Position numbers and translations under genes: made by a program
Notes under the pieces: model-generated
Database searches by the model: none
Told to the model about the DNA's origin: nothing
The model's input: the letters and a program-made list of their open reading frames with translations, nothing else
From: Halomonas sp. KAO
GTDB taxonomy: Bacteria > Pseudomonadota > Gammaproteobacteria > Pseudomonadales > Halomonadaceae
NCBI RefSeq assembly: GCF_015595025.1
Contig: NZ_JADNRL010000007.1
Coordinates: forward strand, 1 to 53,342
Length of the DNA: 53,342 nt
Reading direction: 5' to 3'
In this document: positions 7,313 through 18,420 of the stretch, piece after piece
Position numbering within the stretch: position 1 is the first letter of the stretch
Layout: each line of letters opens with the position of its first letter

Positions 7313-8089
7313 ATGCTGAGCGTGATCTCGCCCGCCAAGAAGCTGGATTTCGAGACCCCGGCCACCACGGCCCGCCATACCCAGCCGCAATTCCTGGAAC
7401 AGAGCCAGGAGTTGATCGAGATCCTGCGCGACTACTCGCCACAACGGCTCTCCGAGCTGATGGGCATCAGCGACAAGCTGGCCGCCCTCAATGCCGCCCG
7501 CTACGCCGAATGGCACACACCCTTTACTGCGCAGAACGCCAAGCCAGCAGTCCAGGCCTTCCAGGGCGACGTCTACGTGGGGCTCGAGGCCGACACCTTC
7601 ACGGATGACGAGAACGCCTTCGCCCAGCGGCATCTGCGCATTCTCTCGGGGCTCTACGGGCTTCTGCGCCCGCTGGACCTGATCCAGCCCTACCGCCTGG
7701 AGATGGGGACGCGGCTCGAGAACCCTGCGGGCAAGGACCTCTATGCCTTCTGGAAGGAGACCCTCACCGCCGAGCTCGACCGTGCCGTGGCGGCCAGCGG
7801 CAGCCCGGTACTGATCAACCTCGCCTCCAACGAGTACTTCAAGGCCATCGATACCAGGCGGCTCGAGGCCCGGGTGATCACCCCGGTGTTCAAGGACGAG
7901 AAGAATGGCAAGCTCAAGATCATCAGCTTCTACGCCAAGAAGGCCCGTGGCCTGATGACGGCCTGGATGATCCGCGAACGCCTCGACGACCCGGAGGGCC
8001 TGAAGGAGTTCGACGTGGCCGGCTACCGCTTCAACGCCGCCATGAGCGAGGGTGACACCCTGGTCTTTACCCGCCCCGAAGGCGCCTGA
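7313..8089 (+). CDS. yaaA: Peroxide stress protein YaaA
   Basis: A 258-residue full-length member of the YaaA/DUF328 family, which in E. coli is induced by OxyR and lowers free iron during peroxide stress. It begins [14 protein letters not shown], the invariant family N-terminus, and contains [41 protein letters not shown] and [17 protein letters not shown] 7313 follows ctggagcgcccc; the 14 codons back to 7271 are not part of the family. A possible promoter (ttggtatact) lies about 40 bp upstream. Confidence 0.95.
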   Translation: MLSVISPAKKLDFETPATTARHTQPQFLEQSQELIEILRDYSPQRLSELMGISDKLAALNAARYAEWHTPFTAQNAKPAVQAFQGDVYVGLEADTFTDDENAFAQRHLRILSGLYGLLRPLDLIQPYRLEMGTRLENPAGKDLYAFWKETLTAELDRAVAASGSPVLINLASNEYFKAIDTRRLEARVITPVFKDEKNGKLKIISFYAKKARGLMTAWMIRERLDDPEGLKEFDVAGYRFNAAMSEGDTLVFTRPEGA

Positions 8090-8134
8090 TCCCGAGCGGG
8101 GCTGCTCCTGCCCCCCATCACCATGGCACAGAAT

Positions 8135-8208
8135 CGTAGGAGCCGGATTTATCCGGCGATGGCTGTATCGCCAGCGCGCCTCATCGCGCGATAAATCGCG
8201 CTCCTACG
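8135..8208. repeat. REP-like inverted pair downstream of yaaA
   Basis: The element is bounded by cgtaggagc at the left and gctcctacg at the right. The left unit reads gtaggagccggatttatccg and the right unit is an inverted relative ending ataaatcgcgctcctacg. It can fold into a long hairpin between the convergent yaaA and isochorismatase genes. It is the same repeat family as 347-449. Confidence 0.65.
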
Positions 8209-8227
8209 AAATTAGATGGCTTGGGGT

Positions 8228-8803
8228 CTAGTCAAATACCAGCGGGCGCGCGGAGCGGCCCTTGAGGAAGCGGCGGTGGGCCTGCTTGAAGCGTTCGTCG
8301 TCGCAACGCTGCAGCCATTCGTAGGCCACCATGTCCGCGCTTACCGCCACCGCCCCGGCCTGCACCAGCCGCTCCCGGGCCAGGCGTGCCTCCGCGGCGC
8401 GCCGACTGACGCAGGCCTCGCTGAGCCAGTAGACCTCGTATCCCGCCGCCAGCAGCCCCAGGCCGGTCTGCATGACACAGATATGCGCCTCGCTGCCGCA
8501 CAGCACCACCTGACGCCTGCCGCTCTGCTCGAGTGCCGCGATGAACTCGGGGTTCGCACAGGCATCGAAGGTCAGCTTCTGCCATAGCCGATGTCCCGGG
8601 AGCGCCTCCAGCAGGCGCGGCTCGCTGCCACCCAGCCCCTCGGGATACTGCTCGGTGACCCATACCGGCACCTCCAGGGAGGCGGCCAGGCCGCCCAGCC
8701 AGGCCGCCTCGTTCACCGCCTGGTCGGCATGTTCGATCACCGGCAACAGTCCCGCCTGCAGATCGACAACCAGCAACAGGCTCTCTTCTCGTTTCAGGCG
8801 CAT
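8228..8803 (-). CDS. Isochorismatase-family cysteine hydrolase
   Basis: A 191-residue Rossmann-like hydrolase, YcaC-like subgroup. The catalytic triad is visible as Asp in LLVVDLQAGLLP, Lys in LWQKLTFDAC and Cys in GSEAHICVMQT. Family members hydrolyse amide or enol-ether bonds of small molecules; no substrate is inferred. ATG 8803 is selected because GGGGAG lies 9 nt upstream; the frame extends three codons further to a TTG that would overlap the ribosome site. It is convergent with yaaA across the REP pair. Confidence 0.85.
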   Translation of the reverse strand: MRLKREESLLLVVDLQAGLLPVIEHADQAVNEAAWLGGLAASLEVPVWVTEQYPEGLGGSEPRLLEALPGHRLWQKLTFDACANPEFIAALEQSGRRQVVLCGSEAHICVMQTGLGLLAAGYEVYWLSEACVSRRAAEARLARERLVQAGAVAVSADMVAYEWLQRCDDERFKQAHRRFLKGRSARPLVFD

Positions 8804-8935
8804 GGTGTTCAACTCCCCGGCATTGTGGAATGGTAGTGGAGCCCACCAGCATAGCCGGTAGAATCAACCAACTCGACTTACCCCTCACCGTTCACGACTC
8901 ACCACCCATTAACCCCCACTGACGACGATACCGCC

Positions 8936-9775
8936 ATGACTTCGACACACCGCGAGACCTCCCTGATACGCCACCTGCTGATCATGCTGGTGGCGGGACT
9001 GCTGACCCTGGGCCCGGCCATGCAAGACGCCGAAGCCCGCCGCCTCGGCGGCGGCAAGAGCTTCGGCTCTCAATCACGCAGCGTGCAGCAGCAACCTTCT
9101 GCCACCCAGAACCAGGCCTCCGGCACCCGCGCCACCCAGGGGCGAGCCGGGTCGAAAATGCCCGGCATGCTGGGCGGCCTGCTCGCCGGTGGGCTGCTCG
9201 CCGCGCTGTTCTTCGGCGGCGCCTTCGATGAGCTGCGGCTGATGGACATCCTGCTGGTGGCCGGCATCGCCTTCCTGCTCTTCCGGCTGCTGGCACGCCG
9301 CCGGCCGGCCGTGGCAGGTGGCCCCTCGCCAGCCGCGCAGGAGCCCCGTGAAACCGCCGCCCAGTCCTTCCAGGCCAGCGCCGCTCCGGCCGGTGGCGCC
9401 TTCGCCAGCGAGCCCGAATGGTTCGACCGCGAGCGCTTCCTCGGCGGTGCCAAGGAGCACTTCATGACCCTGCAGCGTGCCTGGGACAACAACGACCTCA
9501 GCGGCATTCAGGAGTACGTCACCCCGGAGCTCTACAACCTGCTGCGCGAGGAGCGCAAGCAGCATCCGGCCAATAACCGCACCGAGGTCGTTCGCCTGTT
9601 CGCCGAGCTGGGCATGGTTCAGGAAGTGGGCCAGCAGGCCGAGGCCAGCGTGATCTTCCACGGCATCCTCGACGAGAATGGCGAGCACAACGAGTTCAAC
9701 GAGACCTGGCACCTGGTGCGGGAGCTGCGCGACGGCGCCCCCTGGTATGTGCAGGGCATCGAGCAGAACGGTTAA
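8936..9775 (+). CDS. Tim44-like domain protein with membrane anchor
   Basis: A 279-residue protein. It has an N-terminal signal-like helix (about residues 10-32), a Gln/Ser-rich linker with the RRLGGGKSFG motif typical of this bacterial family, a Gly-rich hydrophobic segment (about 78-96) and a second helix (about 102-118), then a C-terminal Tim44-like domain (about 155-275) containing REHFMTLQRAW-type sequence and ending APWYVQGIEQNG. In mitochondria the domain binds membranes in the import motor; the bacterial role is unknown. A strong terminator follows. Confidence 0.8.
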   Translation: MTSTHRETSLIRHLLIMLVAGLLTLGPAMQDAEARRLGGGKSFGSQSRSVQQQPSATQNQASGTRATQGRAGSKMPGMLGGLLAGGLLAALFFGGAFDELRLMDILLVAGIAFLLFRLLARRRPAVAGGPSPAAQEPRETAAQSFQASAAPAGGAFASEPEWFDRERFLGGAKEHFMTLQRAWDNNDLSGIQEYVTPELYNLLREERKQHPANNRTEVVRLFAELGMVQEVGQQAEASVIFHGILDENGEHNEFNETWHLVRELRDGAPWYVQGIEQNG

Positions 9776-9794
9776 CGCTCCCCTCCGCCCCTGA

Positions 9795-9836
9795 AACGCA
9801 ACAGGCCGGGCTGACAGCAGCCCGGCCTGTTGCGTT
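9795..9836. terminator. Bidirectional terminator after the Tim44-domain gene
   Basis: A perfect 19-bp stem with a 4-nt loop (acag). The stem begins with AA and ends with TT, so it can serve both the plus-strand gene at 8936-9775 and the minus-strand lipoprotein gene ending at 9909. Confidence 0.8.
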
Positions 9837-9908
9837 ACGCATGGGTGTTAAGCGTGGTTGTTGAGCAGTGTGGTTGAGCGCAGTTGTTAAACCTGGCTGC
9901 TGACGGCG

Positions 9909-10103
9909 TCAATTACCCTCGCTGGCATCCTCGATGGTGTCACCCATCTCCTCGACACCCTCACCCGCCTCTTCAACTGCCTGATCCATCTCCTGACCGG
10001 CCTCCTCGGCGGGCCCCTGGTCGTCCTCGCAACCGGCCAGTCCTAGTGCCAGCAGGCCGGCCAGCAGGGCAAAAAAAAGCTTCCGTGTCATGGTGCGCTG
10101 CAT
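9909..10103 (-). CDS. Small acidic lipoprotein, 64 aa
   Basis: Begins MQRTMTRKLFFALLAGLLAL and has the lipobox LGLAGC, giving a mature protein of about 38 residues anchored by the Cys. The mature part is very acidic with a repeating heptad-like pattern of Glu, Ala and Met (QEMDQAVEEAGEGVEEMG), which should form an amphipathic helix. AGGAGGG lies 7 nt upstream of ATG 10103. Function unknown; it is not entericidin by sequence. The 402 bp to the next gene (10104-10505) hold the orphan terminator described below. Confidence 0.75.
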   Translation of the reverse strand: MQRTMTRKLFFALLAGLLALGLAGCEDDQGPAEEAGQEMDQAVEEAGEGVEEMGDTIEDASEGN

Positions 10104-10260
10104 GATGCTTCCCTCCTGTGAAACACAAAAAAGTGACAAACAGCCGTATCTACCAAGAACAAGCTAGCGCTCATGCCGGCCTGTTTCCACCCAGGGTGTC
10201 ACTCCGGATCATGCTTGAGCAAGAGTTGGCCGGCGGCGCGTCCCGCTGCCGTATAAATCG

Positions 10261-10289
10261 AAAAAAGGCGCCCTCCGAAGAGGGGCGCC
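10261..10289 (-). terminator. Orphan intrinsic terminator on the minus strand
   Basis: Read on the minus strand it is a GC stem (ggcgcccctc / gagggcgcc, one bulged C) closed by a TTCG tetraloop and followed by six T. No recognised minus-strand gene lies upstream between here and 10506. A 44-codon frame (10328-10462) beginning MMDHSTRPAAAS and ending MFEVAAWLG would stop 38 bp before the hairpin but lacks a ribosome site, so the terminated RNA may be a small RNA. Confidence 0.7.
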
Positions 10290-10505
10290 CATATAAGCAC
10301 TCGTATGACTCAAACAGCAGGGACATGCTAGCCGAGCCATGCAGCAACTTCAAACATACGTTTTATCGACACCCTGCGCAGAGCCGCTCCCGGCAACCGG
10401 CTCCTGTCACACCCTCTGCCACCGCATGACGCCGCGGCTGGCCGGGTGCTATGATCCATCATCATACATACGCGTAGACACCAACAGCACAACGAGGAAT
10501 CCGGC

Positions 10506-12898
<2,393 letters not shown>

Positions 12899-12936
12899 CC
12901 ACAAGGCTCGGGATTGTGCCGAGCAGATCCCGATGA

Positions 12937-13215
<279 letters not shown>

Positions 13216-13241
13216 TGGCTGGCAGGTACGTCACCCCATCT

Positions 13242-13272
13242 CGAAACGCCCCGCCAAGTGCGGGGCGTTTCG
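13242..13272. terminator. Bidirectional terminator after ferredoxin
   Basis: Perfect 13-bp stem (cgaaacgccccgc / gcggggcgtttcg) with a 5-nt loop. It separates convergent genes ending at 13215 and 13298. Confidence 0.8.
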
Positions 13273-13297
13273 CGTTGTGTGGCACCGTCACCTTTGG

Positions 13298-13612
13298 CTA
13301 TAGCTCGTCGGCCCGCTTGCTGACCGTGCACCCGAGGCAACGGCGAAAGGCCGCTTTGGCCGGGGTCTTGATCAGCGTCTCGGCCGCGGTATCCACCCCG
13401 CCGCCCAGGGCGGTAAAGGGCAGTGTCACCAGAAACACGGCAGTACCGCCCACCGTGGCCGCCGCCAGCAGCGGTCGCGCGATTACCGCATCGGCAATCA
13501 TCGCCCCGCCACTCGGCTGAACCCCCACGCGCTGCTCCTGAGCGATCGCCGGAGAGGTTGCCATCAGCGCCACCAGCGCCAGTGTAAAGAAGGTCATGAT
13601 CCGCTTGCTCAT
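13298..13612 (-). CDS. Small exported membrane-associated protein, 104 aa
   Basis: Begins MSKRIMTFFTLALVALMATS with a signal peptide probably cleaved after AIA, then a hydrophobic stretch around residues 40-75 (TVGGTAVFLVTLPFTALGG) and a C-terminal RRCLGCTVSKR. I recognise the pattern VTLPFxALGG...C.GC from small proteins in pseudomonads and halomonads often labelled multidrug transporter, which this length does not support. ATG 13612 has GGGGAG 9 nt upstream. Function unknown. Confidence 0.65.
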   Translation of the reverse strand: MSKRIMTFFTLALVALMATSPAIAQEQRVGVQPSGGAMIADAVIARPLLAAATVGGTAVFLVTLPFTALGGGVDTAAETLIKTPAKAAFRRCLGCTVSKRADEL

Positions 13613-13825
13613 CGCTTGCACTCCCCGTGCTCCCTGCCATCTATGCTGCGTCGTCACCACCCGACGCTCGCCTGTGGCGAATCGAGTATGGTGTTAGTCA
13701 TCATGAGGTCTTAGAATCGCTAAGGTTACATCCTCTCACGGGATCTTACATCAGGGTAGGCGGCTTTTACCGCTTGCCCGCCCCAGGACAGGCCCCGCCT
13801 GCTCCCTCACCATGCAAAGGAGAGC

Positions 13826-14431
13826 ATGATGAAGCGTCTTATCGCCACCGCTGCCCTGGCCACCCTGGTCGCCAGCCCCGCCTTCGCCCAGAGCTATCAG
13901 TATGACTCTAATGAGGGGCCTTATATCGGTGCTGGACTGGGGCATTCAGAGACCGACTTTGATATTAGCGGCTATTACCGGGACCGTGGTTACCCAAACA
14001 CCAACACCGATGACAGCGATACCGGCTATAAACTGTTTGTGGGTTACCAGTTCAACCCCAACTTCGCTATTGAAGCGGGCTACGTAGATTTTGGTGAGTT
14101 CACTGCCAATGAAAATGGTGGTAGCGCCAAGGCCAAGCTTAGCGTGGATGGTTTCAGCGCCGCACTCGTCGGTAAACTTCCGATCCAGAATGGTTTTAGC
14201 ATCTTTGGCAAGTTGGGCATGATTGCCTGGGACGCTGACCTCAATGAAAGTGATAATACTGGATCGTCCAGCTACGGCCGAGACGGCTCCGACCCTCTCT
14301 TTGGCATCGGCGCCGAGTATGAAGTTGAGCGCATCCTGATGCGCGCCGAGTTCGAACGCTACGATATCAGCGAAGATGGCGAGGACTTCGAGATCGATCT
14401 GATCTCCGCCAGCATCGGCTACCGCTTCTAG
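13826..14431 (+). CDS. OmpA-like beta-barrel outer membrane protein
   Basis: A 201-residue protein with a signal peptide (MMKRLIATAALATLVASPAFA) and an eight-stranded barrel pattern of alternating aromatic/hydrophobic residues, ending SASIGYRF with the terminal Phe recognised by the BAM complex. YIGAGLGHSETDFD, KLFVGYQFNPNFAIEAGYVDFGEF and FGIGAEYEVERILMRAEFERY are typical of the OmpA N-terminal barrel; no peptidoglycan-binding domain follows. Base composition is visibly richer in A/T than the neighbours, which may reflect transfer or codon preference of an abundant protein. The second ATG (13829) is spaced better from aaaggag. Confidence 0.8.
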   Translation: MMKRLIATAALATLVASPAFAQSYQYDSNEGPYIGAGLGHSETDFDISGYYRDRGYPNTNTDDSDTGYKLFVGYQFNPNFAIEAGYVDFGEFTANENGGSAKAKLSVDGFSAALVGKLPIQNGFSIFGKLGMIAWDADLNESDNTGSSSYGRDGSDPLFGIGAEYEVERILMRAEFERYDISEDGEDFEIDLISASIGYRF

Positions 14432-14457
14432 GCGATAATCGCGCTTCGCTGCCACCG

Positions 14458-14481
14458 CCGCCCCGCCCTTGTGCGGGGCGG
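14458..14481. terminator. Terminator after the outer membrane protein gene
   Basis: Perfect 9-bp stem ccgccccgc / gcggggcgg with a 6-nt loop, 26 bp after the stop; a short T-containing tail follows. Confidence 0.7.
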
Positions 14482-14539
14482 TTGCGTTATGCCCCGCCGC
14501 CGGCCATGCTGCCCGGCTCGTCAATCTCGGGAGCCCCCT

Positions 14540-15910
14540 GTGAGTCGTTCGGAGTCCTCGTCACCCGGGGCCGCGCGCCGGCGCATCCTGGCGCTGGCCT
14601 GGCCAATCATCCTCTCCAATATCACCGTGCCGCTGCTGGGGCTGGTGGACACCGCCGTGGTCGGCCATCTGCCGGACTCGCGCTATCTGGCGGCGGTCAC
14701 CCTCGGCGCCACCCTGTTCAGCTTCCTGTACTGGGGCTTCGGCTTCCTGCGCATGGGTACCACGGGGCTCACCTCCCAGGCGGTGGGCCGCGAGAACGAC
14801 ACGGACGTACGTAACCTGCTGGGGCAATCGCTGCTGATCGCGGCGGGCATCGGTGCGGCACTGATCCTGTTCTCGAGGCCGCTGATCAGGCTGGGCCTAT
14901 GGCTCCTCGATGGCAGTGACGTCGCCACGGCACTGGCCGCCGAGTACGCCGAGATCCGCATCCTCTCGGCGCCGGCGGTGCTCGCCAACTACGCCATCCT
15001 GGGCTGGTTCCTGGGACAGCAGAACTCGCGAGTGACCCTGGCGATCCTGGTGCTCACCAACGGGGTCAATATCCTCCTCGACCTGCTCTTTGTCGTCGGC
15101 CTCGGCATGACCAGCGATGGCGTGGCCTGGGCCACGGTGATCGCCGACTACACCGCCCTGGCCTTCGGCCTGTGGCTGATCTCGCGACAACTCAGATGGC
15201 TGTCGGGCCGCTTCCTGCGCCATCGGCTCCTCGCCGTTTCAGCCTATGGCGAGCTCTTCTCGGTCAATGCCAACCTCTTCGTGCGCACCCTGGGGCTGCT
15301 CTTCGTCATGGCCTTCTTTACCTCGCGAGGGGCGGCCCAGGGCGATACCGTACTCGCCGCCAATGCCGTGCTGCTGCAGTTCATCATGCTCACCAGCTAC
15401 GCCCTGGATGGCTTCGCCCACGCCGCCGAGGCGCTGACCGGACGCTCGGTGGGGGCAAGGCGCTGGGCGGAGTTCGCCCAGTCGGTACGGAGTGCCGCCT
15501 GGTTCTCACTGCTGACGGCCGGCACCGCCGCCCTGGCCTTCGCCCTGGGGGGCGAGGCGCTGATCGCCCTGCTTACCGGCCTGCCCGAGGTGCGAGAGAC
15601 CGCCGCCACCTACCTGCCGTGGATGGTCGTCATGCCGCTGATCGCGGTATGGGGCTACCTGCTGGACGGCGTCTTTATCGGTGCCACGGCGATTCGGGAG
15701 ATGCGCAACAGCATCTTTGCCGGGCTCGCCGTCTATCTGCCCGCCTGGTGGCTGGGCCAGGCCCTTCTTCCCGAGGCGCTCATCAACCACGGTCTGTGGC
15801 TCGCCTTCACGCTGTTCATGCTGACGCGCTCGGCGACGCTGATCGCCTACTACCATCAACGGCGCCGCAGCGACTGGTGTGAGGCGCCTGGACCATTGGC
15901 GTCCGAATAG
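14540..15910 (+). CDS. dinF: MATE-family efflux transporter, DinF-like
   Basis: A 456-residue membrane protein with twelve predicted helices in two MATE repeats (about 20-230 and 240-445). These export cationic compounds in exchange for H+ or Na+. The N-terminal half has LAWPIILSNITVPLLGLVDT and VVGHL, and the stretch LRMGTTGLTSQAVGREN is characteristic of the DinF branch. GTG 14540 follows gggag; the extension to 14471 would begin within the preceding terminator. Substrate unknown; no LexA box was recognised upstream. Confidence 0.87.
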   Translation: MSRSESSSPGAARRRILALAWPIILSNITVPLLGLVDTAVVGHLPDSRYLAAVTLGATLFSFLYWGFGFLRMGTTGLTSQAVGRENDTDVRNLLGQSLLIAAGIGAALILFSRPLIRLGLWLLDGSDVATALAAEYAEIRILSAPAVLANYAILGWFLGQQNSRVTLAILVLTNGVNILLDLLFVVGLGMTSDGVAWATVIADYTALAFGLWLISRQLRWLSGRFLRHRLLAVSAYGELFSVNANLFVRTLGLLFVMAFFTSRGAAQGDTVLAANAVLLQFIMLTSYALDGFAHAAEALTGRSVGARRWAEFAQSVRSAAWFSLLTAGTAALAFALGGEALIALLTGLPEVRETAATYLPWMVVMPLIAVWGYLLDGVFIGATAIREMRNSIFAGLAVYLPAWWLGQALLPEALINHGLWLAFTLFMLTRSATLIAYYHQRRRSDWCEAPGPLASE

Positions 15911-15981
15911 CGCAAGATACTGATGCTGCGCTATTTTATGCAATGAAACACCAATAACACTCAAAACAGTAAGGGAACGCC

Positions 15982-17292
15982 ATGCTCAAGGCCCTCTCCA
16001 GACCGGCGGTCAAGCTGGTCGAACGCTACCTGCCCGACCCCTATATCTTCGTGCTGCTGTTGACCATCATCGCCGCCGTGGCGGCCATTGCCGTGGAACG
16101 CCAGACGCCACTCGCGGTGATGCGCATGTGGGGGGATGGTTTCTGGAACCTGCTGACCTTCTCGATGCAGATGCTGCTGGTGCTGGTGACCGGCTTCATG
16201 CTGGCCAGCTCCCCCCCGGTGAAAAGGCTGCTGCAGCGACTCGCTGCCCTGGCCAAGGGGCCCGGTGGCGCCATCCTGCTGGTCACCTATGTGTCGCTGG
16301 CCGCCAGCTGGATCAACTGGGGCTTCGGCCTGGTCGTGGGGGCGCTGTTCGCCAAGGAGCTCGCGCGCCTGGTCCGGGTCGACTATCGCCTGCTGGTGGC
16401 CAGCGCCTACTCCGGCTTTATCGTCTGGCACGGCGGCCTGGCCGGCTCGGTACCGCTGACCGTGGCCACCGATGGCCACTTCAGCGCCGACCAGATCGGC
16501 GTGATCGGCACCGGCTCGACCATCTTCTCCTTCTTCAACCTGGCCATCGTGGTGATGCTGTTTATCGCGGTACCGCTGGTCAACCGCATGATGCTGCCCG
16601 ACGAAAAGGACAGCGTGTTCGTCGATCCCAAGCTGCTCGGCGACGACGAGGCGCACCCGGGGCGTATCACCCGCCCCGCCGAGCGCATGGAGAACAGCGT
16701 GGTGCTGGCCTGGCTGGTGGGCATTCCCGGGCTGATCTTCCTGGCCGATCACTTCTTCCTGCGCGGCGGCGGCCTCAACCTGAACGTGGTCAACTTCATG
16801 TTCCTGTTCCTGGCCATCGTGCTGCATCGCACCCCGCGCAGCCTGCTGGAGAGCCTGCACGAAGCGATCAAGGGCGGTGCCGGCATCGTCATCCAGTTCC
16901 CGTTCTACGCCGGGATCATGGCGATCATGGTGCAGTCCGGTCTGGCGACCAGCATGTCCGAGGCGCTGGTCTCCTTTGCCACCGACACCACCCTGCCGGT
17001 CTGGACCTTTATCAGTGCGGGCATCGTCAACCTCTTCGTGCCCTCCGGCGGCGGCCAGTGGGCGGTGCAGGCACCGGTGATGATTCCGGCCGCCCAGGCA
17101 CTGGGGGTGGATATTCCCCGGATGGCCATGGCCGTGGCCTGGGGTGATGCCTGGACCAACCTGCTGCAGCCCTTCTGGGCCCTGCCGGTACTCGGCATCG
17201 CCGGGCTCAAGGCCAAGGACATCATGGGCTTCTGCCTGATCCAGCTGCTGATCACCGGGGTGCTGATCTCCATCGGCCTGACCTGGTTCTGA
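15982..17292 (+). CDS. atoE: AtoE-family short-chain fatty acid transporter
   Basis: A 436-residue inner-membrane protein with about ten helices, full length for the AtoE/TIGR00366 family, which takes up short-chain fatty acids such as butyrate or acetoacetate. Recognisable segments are PDPYIFVLLLTIIAA, ASWINWGFGLVVGALFAKEL, GLAGSVPLTVAT, QFPFYAGIMAIM and NLFVPSGGGQWAVQAPVM. It is followed 70 bp later by an acyl-CoA thioesterase gene, but no CoA-transferase (atoDA) or thiolase is adjacent, so the substrate is inferred from the family only. ATG 15982 follows agtaagggaacgcc. Confidence 0.87.
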   Translation: MLKALSRPAVKLVERYLPDPYIFVLLLTIIAAVAAIAVERQTPLAVMRMWGDGFWNLLTFSMQMLLVLVTGFMLASSPPVKRLLQRLAALAKGPGGAILLVTYVSLAASWINWGFGLVVGALFAKELARLVRVDYRLLVASAYSGFIVWHGGLAGSVPLTVATDGHFSADQIGVIGTGSTIFSFFNLAIVVMLFIAVPLVNRMMLPDEKDSVFVDPKLLGDDEAHPGRITRPAERMENSVVLAWLVGIPGLIFLADHFFLRGGGLNLNVVNFMFLFLAIVLHRTPRSLLESLHEAIKGGAGIVIQFPFYAGIMAIMVQSGLATSMSEALVSFATDTTLPVWTFISAGIVNLFVPSGGGQWAVQAPVMIPAAQALGVDIPRMAMAVAWGDAWTNLLQPFWALPVLGIAGLKAKDIMGFCLIQLLITGVLISIGLTWF

Positions 17293-17362
17293 CCCTCCAG
17301 CAAGGCGCCCTGTCCCCAGGCGGGCGGGGCGTCCGGCTGTGGATAACACACAAGGAGATCCA

Positions 17363-17890
17363 ATGGACGACAACGATCTGTCCGGCGCCCTGCCCGGCCA
17401 ACACGAGCTGTCGATGACCGTGTTGATGACCCCCGACATGGCCAACTTCAGCGGCAAGGTGCATGGGGGCGCCATCCTCAAGAAGCTAGACGAGGTGGCC
17501 TACGCCTGCGCCAGCCGCTACTCGGGCCACTATGTGGTTACCCTCTCGGTGGACCAGGTGCTGTTCAAGCAGCCGATCCATGTGGGGGAGCTGGTGACCT
17601 TCCTGGCCTGCGTCAACCATGTGGGCCGCTCCTCCATGGAGATCGGCGTCAAGGTGGTGGCCGAGGATATCCAGAACAAGCTGATCCGCCACACCAACAG
17701 CTGCTACCTGACCATGGTGGCGGTGGATGGCGATGGCAAGCCGGCGCCGGTGCCTCCACTGGCGCTTGACACGAAGGTGCAGAAGCTACGTTTCGAGAAG
17801 GCGGCCCTGCGCAAGAAGCTTCGCAAGCAGGCCGAAGAGGAGCAGCGCCGTACCCAGGCCGAGCACGGCGCCAGAGAAGATGACGACTAG
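17363..17890 (+). CDS. Acyl-CoA thioesterase, YciA/BFIT-like hotdog
   Basis: A 175-residue protein with one hotdog domain (about residues 15-135) and a charged coiled tail (about 140-175). The catalytic region MANFSGKVHGGAILKKLDEVAY contains the HGG and Asp of the YciA/Acot family, which hydrolyses acyl-CoAs. FLACVNHVGRSSMEIGVKV is also typical. ATG 17363 has aaggagatcca upstream. The tail, rich in Lys, Glu and Arg, is longer than in E. coli YciA and ends in DDD. The gene overlaps the convergent I78 gene by 4 bp. Confidence 0.88.
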   Translation: MDDNDLSGALPGQHELSMTVLMTPDMANFSGKVHGGAILKKLDEVAYACASRYSGHYVVTLSVDQVLFKQPIHVGELVTFLACVNHVGRSSMEIGVKVVAEDIQNKLIRHTNSCYLTMVAVDGDGKPAPVPPLALDTKVQKLRFEKAALRKKLRKQAEEEQRRTQAEHGAREDDD

Positions 17891-18207
17891 CCACAGTCCA
17901 GGCTGAGGATGATGTCCGTTTCGTCCAGGTGGACATTGAGACGATCTGGCCGATGATCGAGAGTCACCGCCGTACCGGGGCGAATCACACGAATGGCCGA
18001 TGCTTCACTCTCGGCGTGCATCGCCTTGCCCAGGGACACGCTGTAGGTACGACCGATACGGTCCTGAACGCGCTGGGCACCACACTCCCCGCCAGTTTCC
18101 ACGCGAGGCGGCAGCGGAGCGGGTTCGGGCTCCGGCGCCGAACTCATGCTACTGCAGCCCGCCAGCAGCAGGCCGAAGAGTAGCGGTGAGAGTCTCGTTA
18201 CAACCAT
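17887..18207 (-). CDS. I78-family peptidase inhibitor lipoprotein
   Basis: A 106-residue lipoprotein. The signal peptide ends in the lipobox LLAGC (Cys at about 18). After a proline-rich spacer the I78 domain runs from about residue 40 to 106, starting CGAQRVQDRIGRTY and ending LDETDIILSLDCG. The domain's paired Cys and the IRVIRPGTAVTLDHRPDRLNVHLDE stretch match the potato-inhibitor-like I78 family of subtilisin and chymotrypsin inhibitors. It is likely periplasmic, anchored to a membrane. The target protease is unknown. Confidence 0.78.
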   Translation of the reverse strand: MVVTRLSPLLFGLLLAGCSSMSSAPEPEPAPLPPRVETGGECGAQRVQDRIGRTYSVSLGKAMHAESEASAIRVIRPGTAVTLDHRPDRLNVHLDETDIILSLDCG

Positions 18208-18247
18208 CTGGGCTTCCTTGTCGGGTCCAAGCTTGATCTATACCAAC

Positions 18248-18420
18248 AATGCCGGAACGGCCTGGCCGATCCGGCAGTTGACTCACCATGGCTCGGCTCA
18301 GAATGCCGGTGCGGACTGGCCGATCCGGGGCTCGGCTCAGAATGCCGATGCGGACTGGCCGTTCCGGGGCTCGGCTCAGAATACCGGTGCGGACTGGCCG
18401 TTCCGGGGCTCGGCTCAGGA
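18248..18420. repeat. 39-bp tandem repeat array
   Basis: Three consecutive 39-bp units start at 18291, 18330 and 18369 with two to four differences each, followed by the first bases of a fourth at 18408. A partial, shifted copy (aatgccggaacggcctggcc...) lies at 18248-18274, separated by a non-repeat spacer. The unit starts gctcggctcagaatgccg. It lies in the 3' region of the entericidin-like gene, whose stop codon is inside the last partial unit. Confidence 0.85.

Noticed and set aside
15961..17481. Long open frame antisense to atoE and the thioesterase gene
   Set aside because: Spans two well-supported genes on the opposite strand and translates to charged His/Gly-rich sequence with no family features.
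18291..18420. CRISPR array
   Set aside because: Units are adjoining 39-bp copies with no unique spacers.
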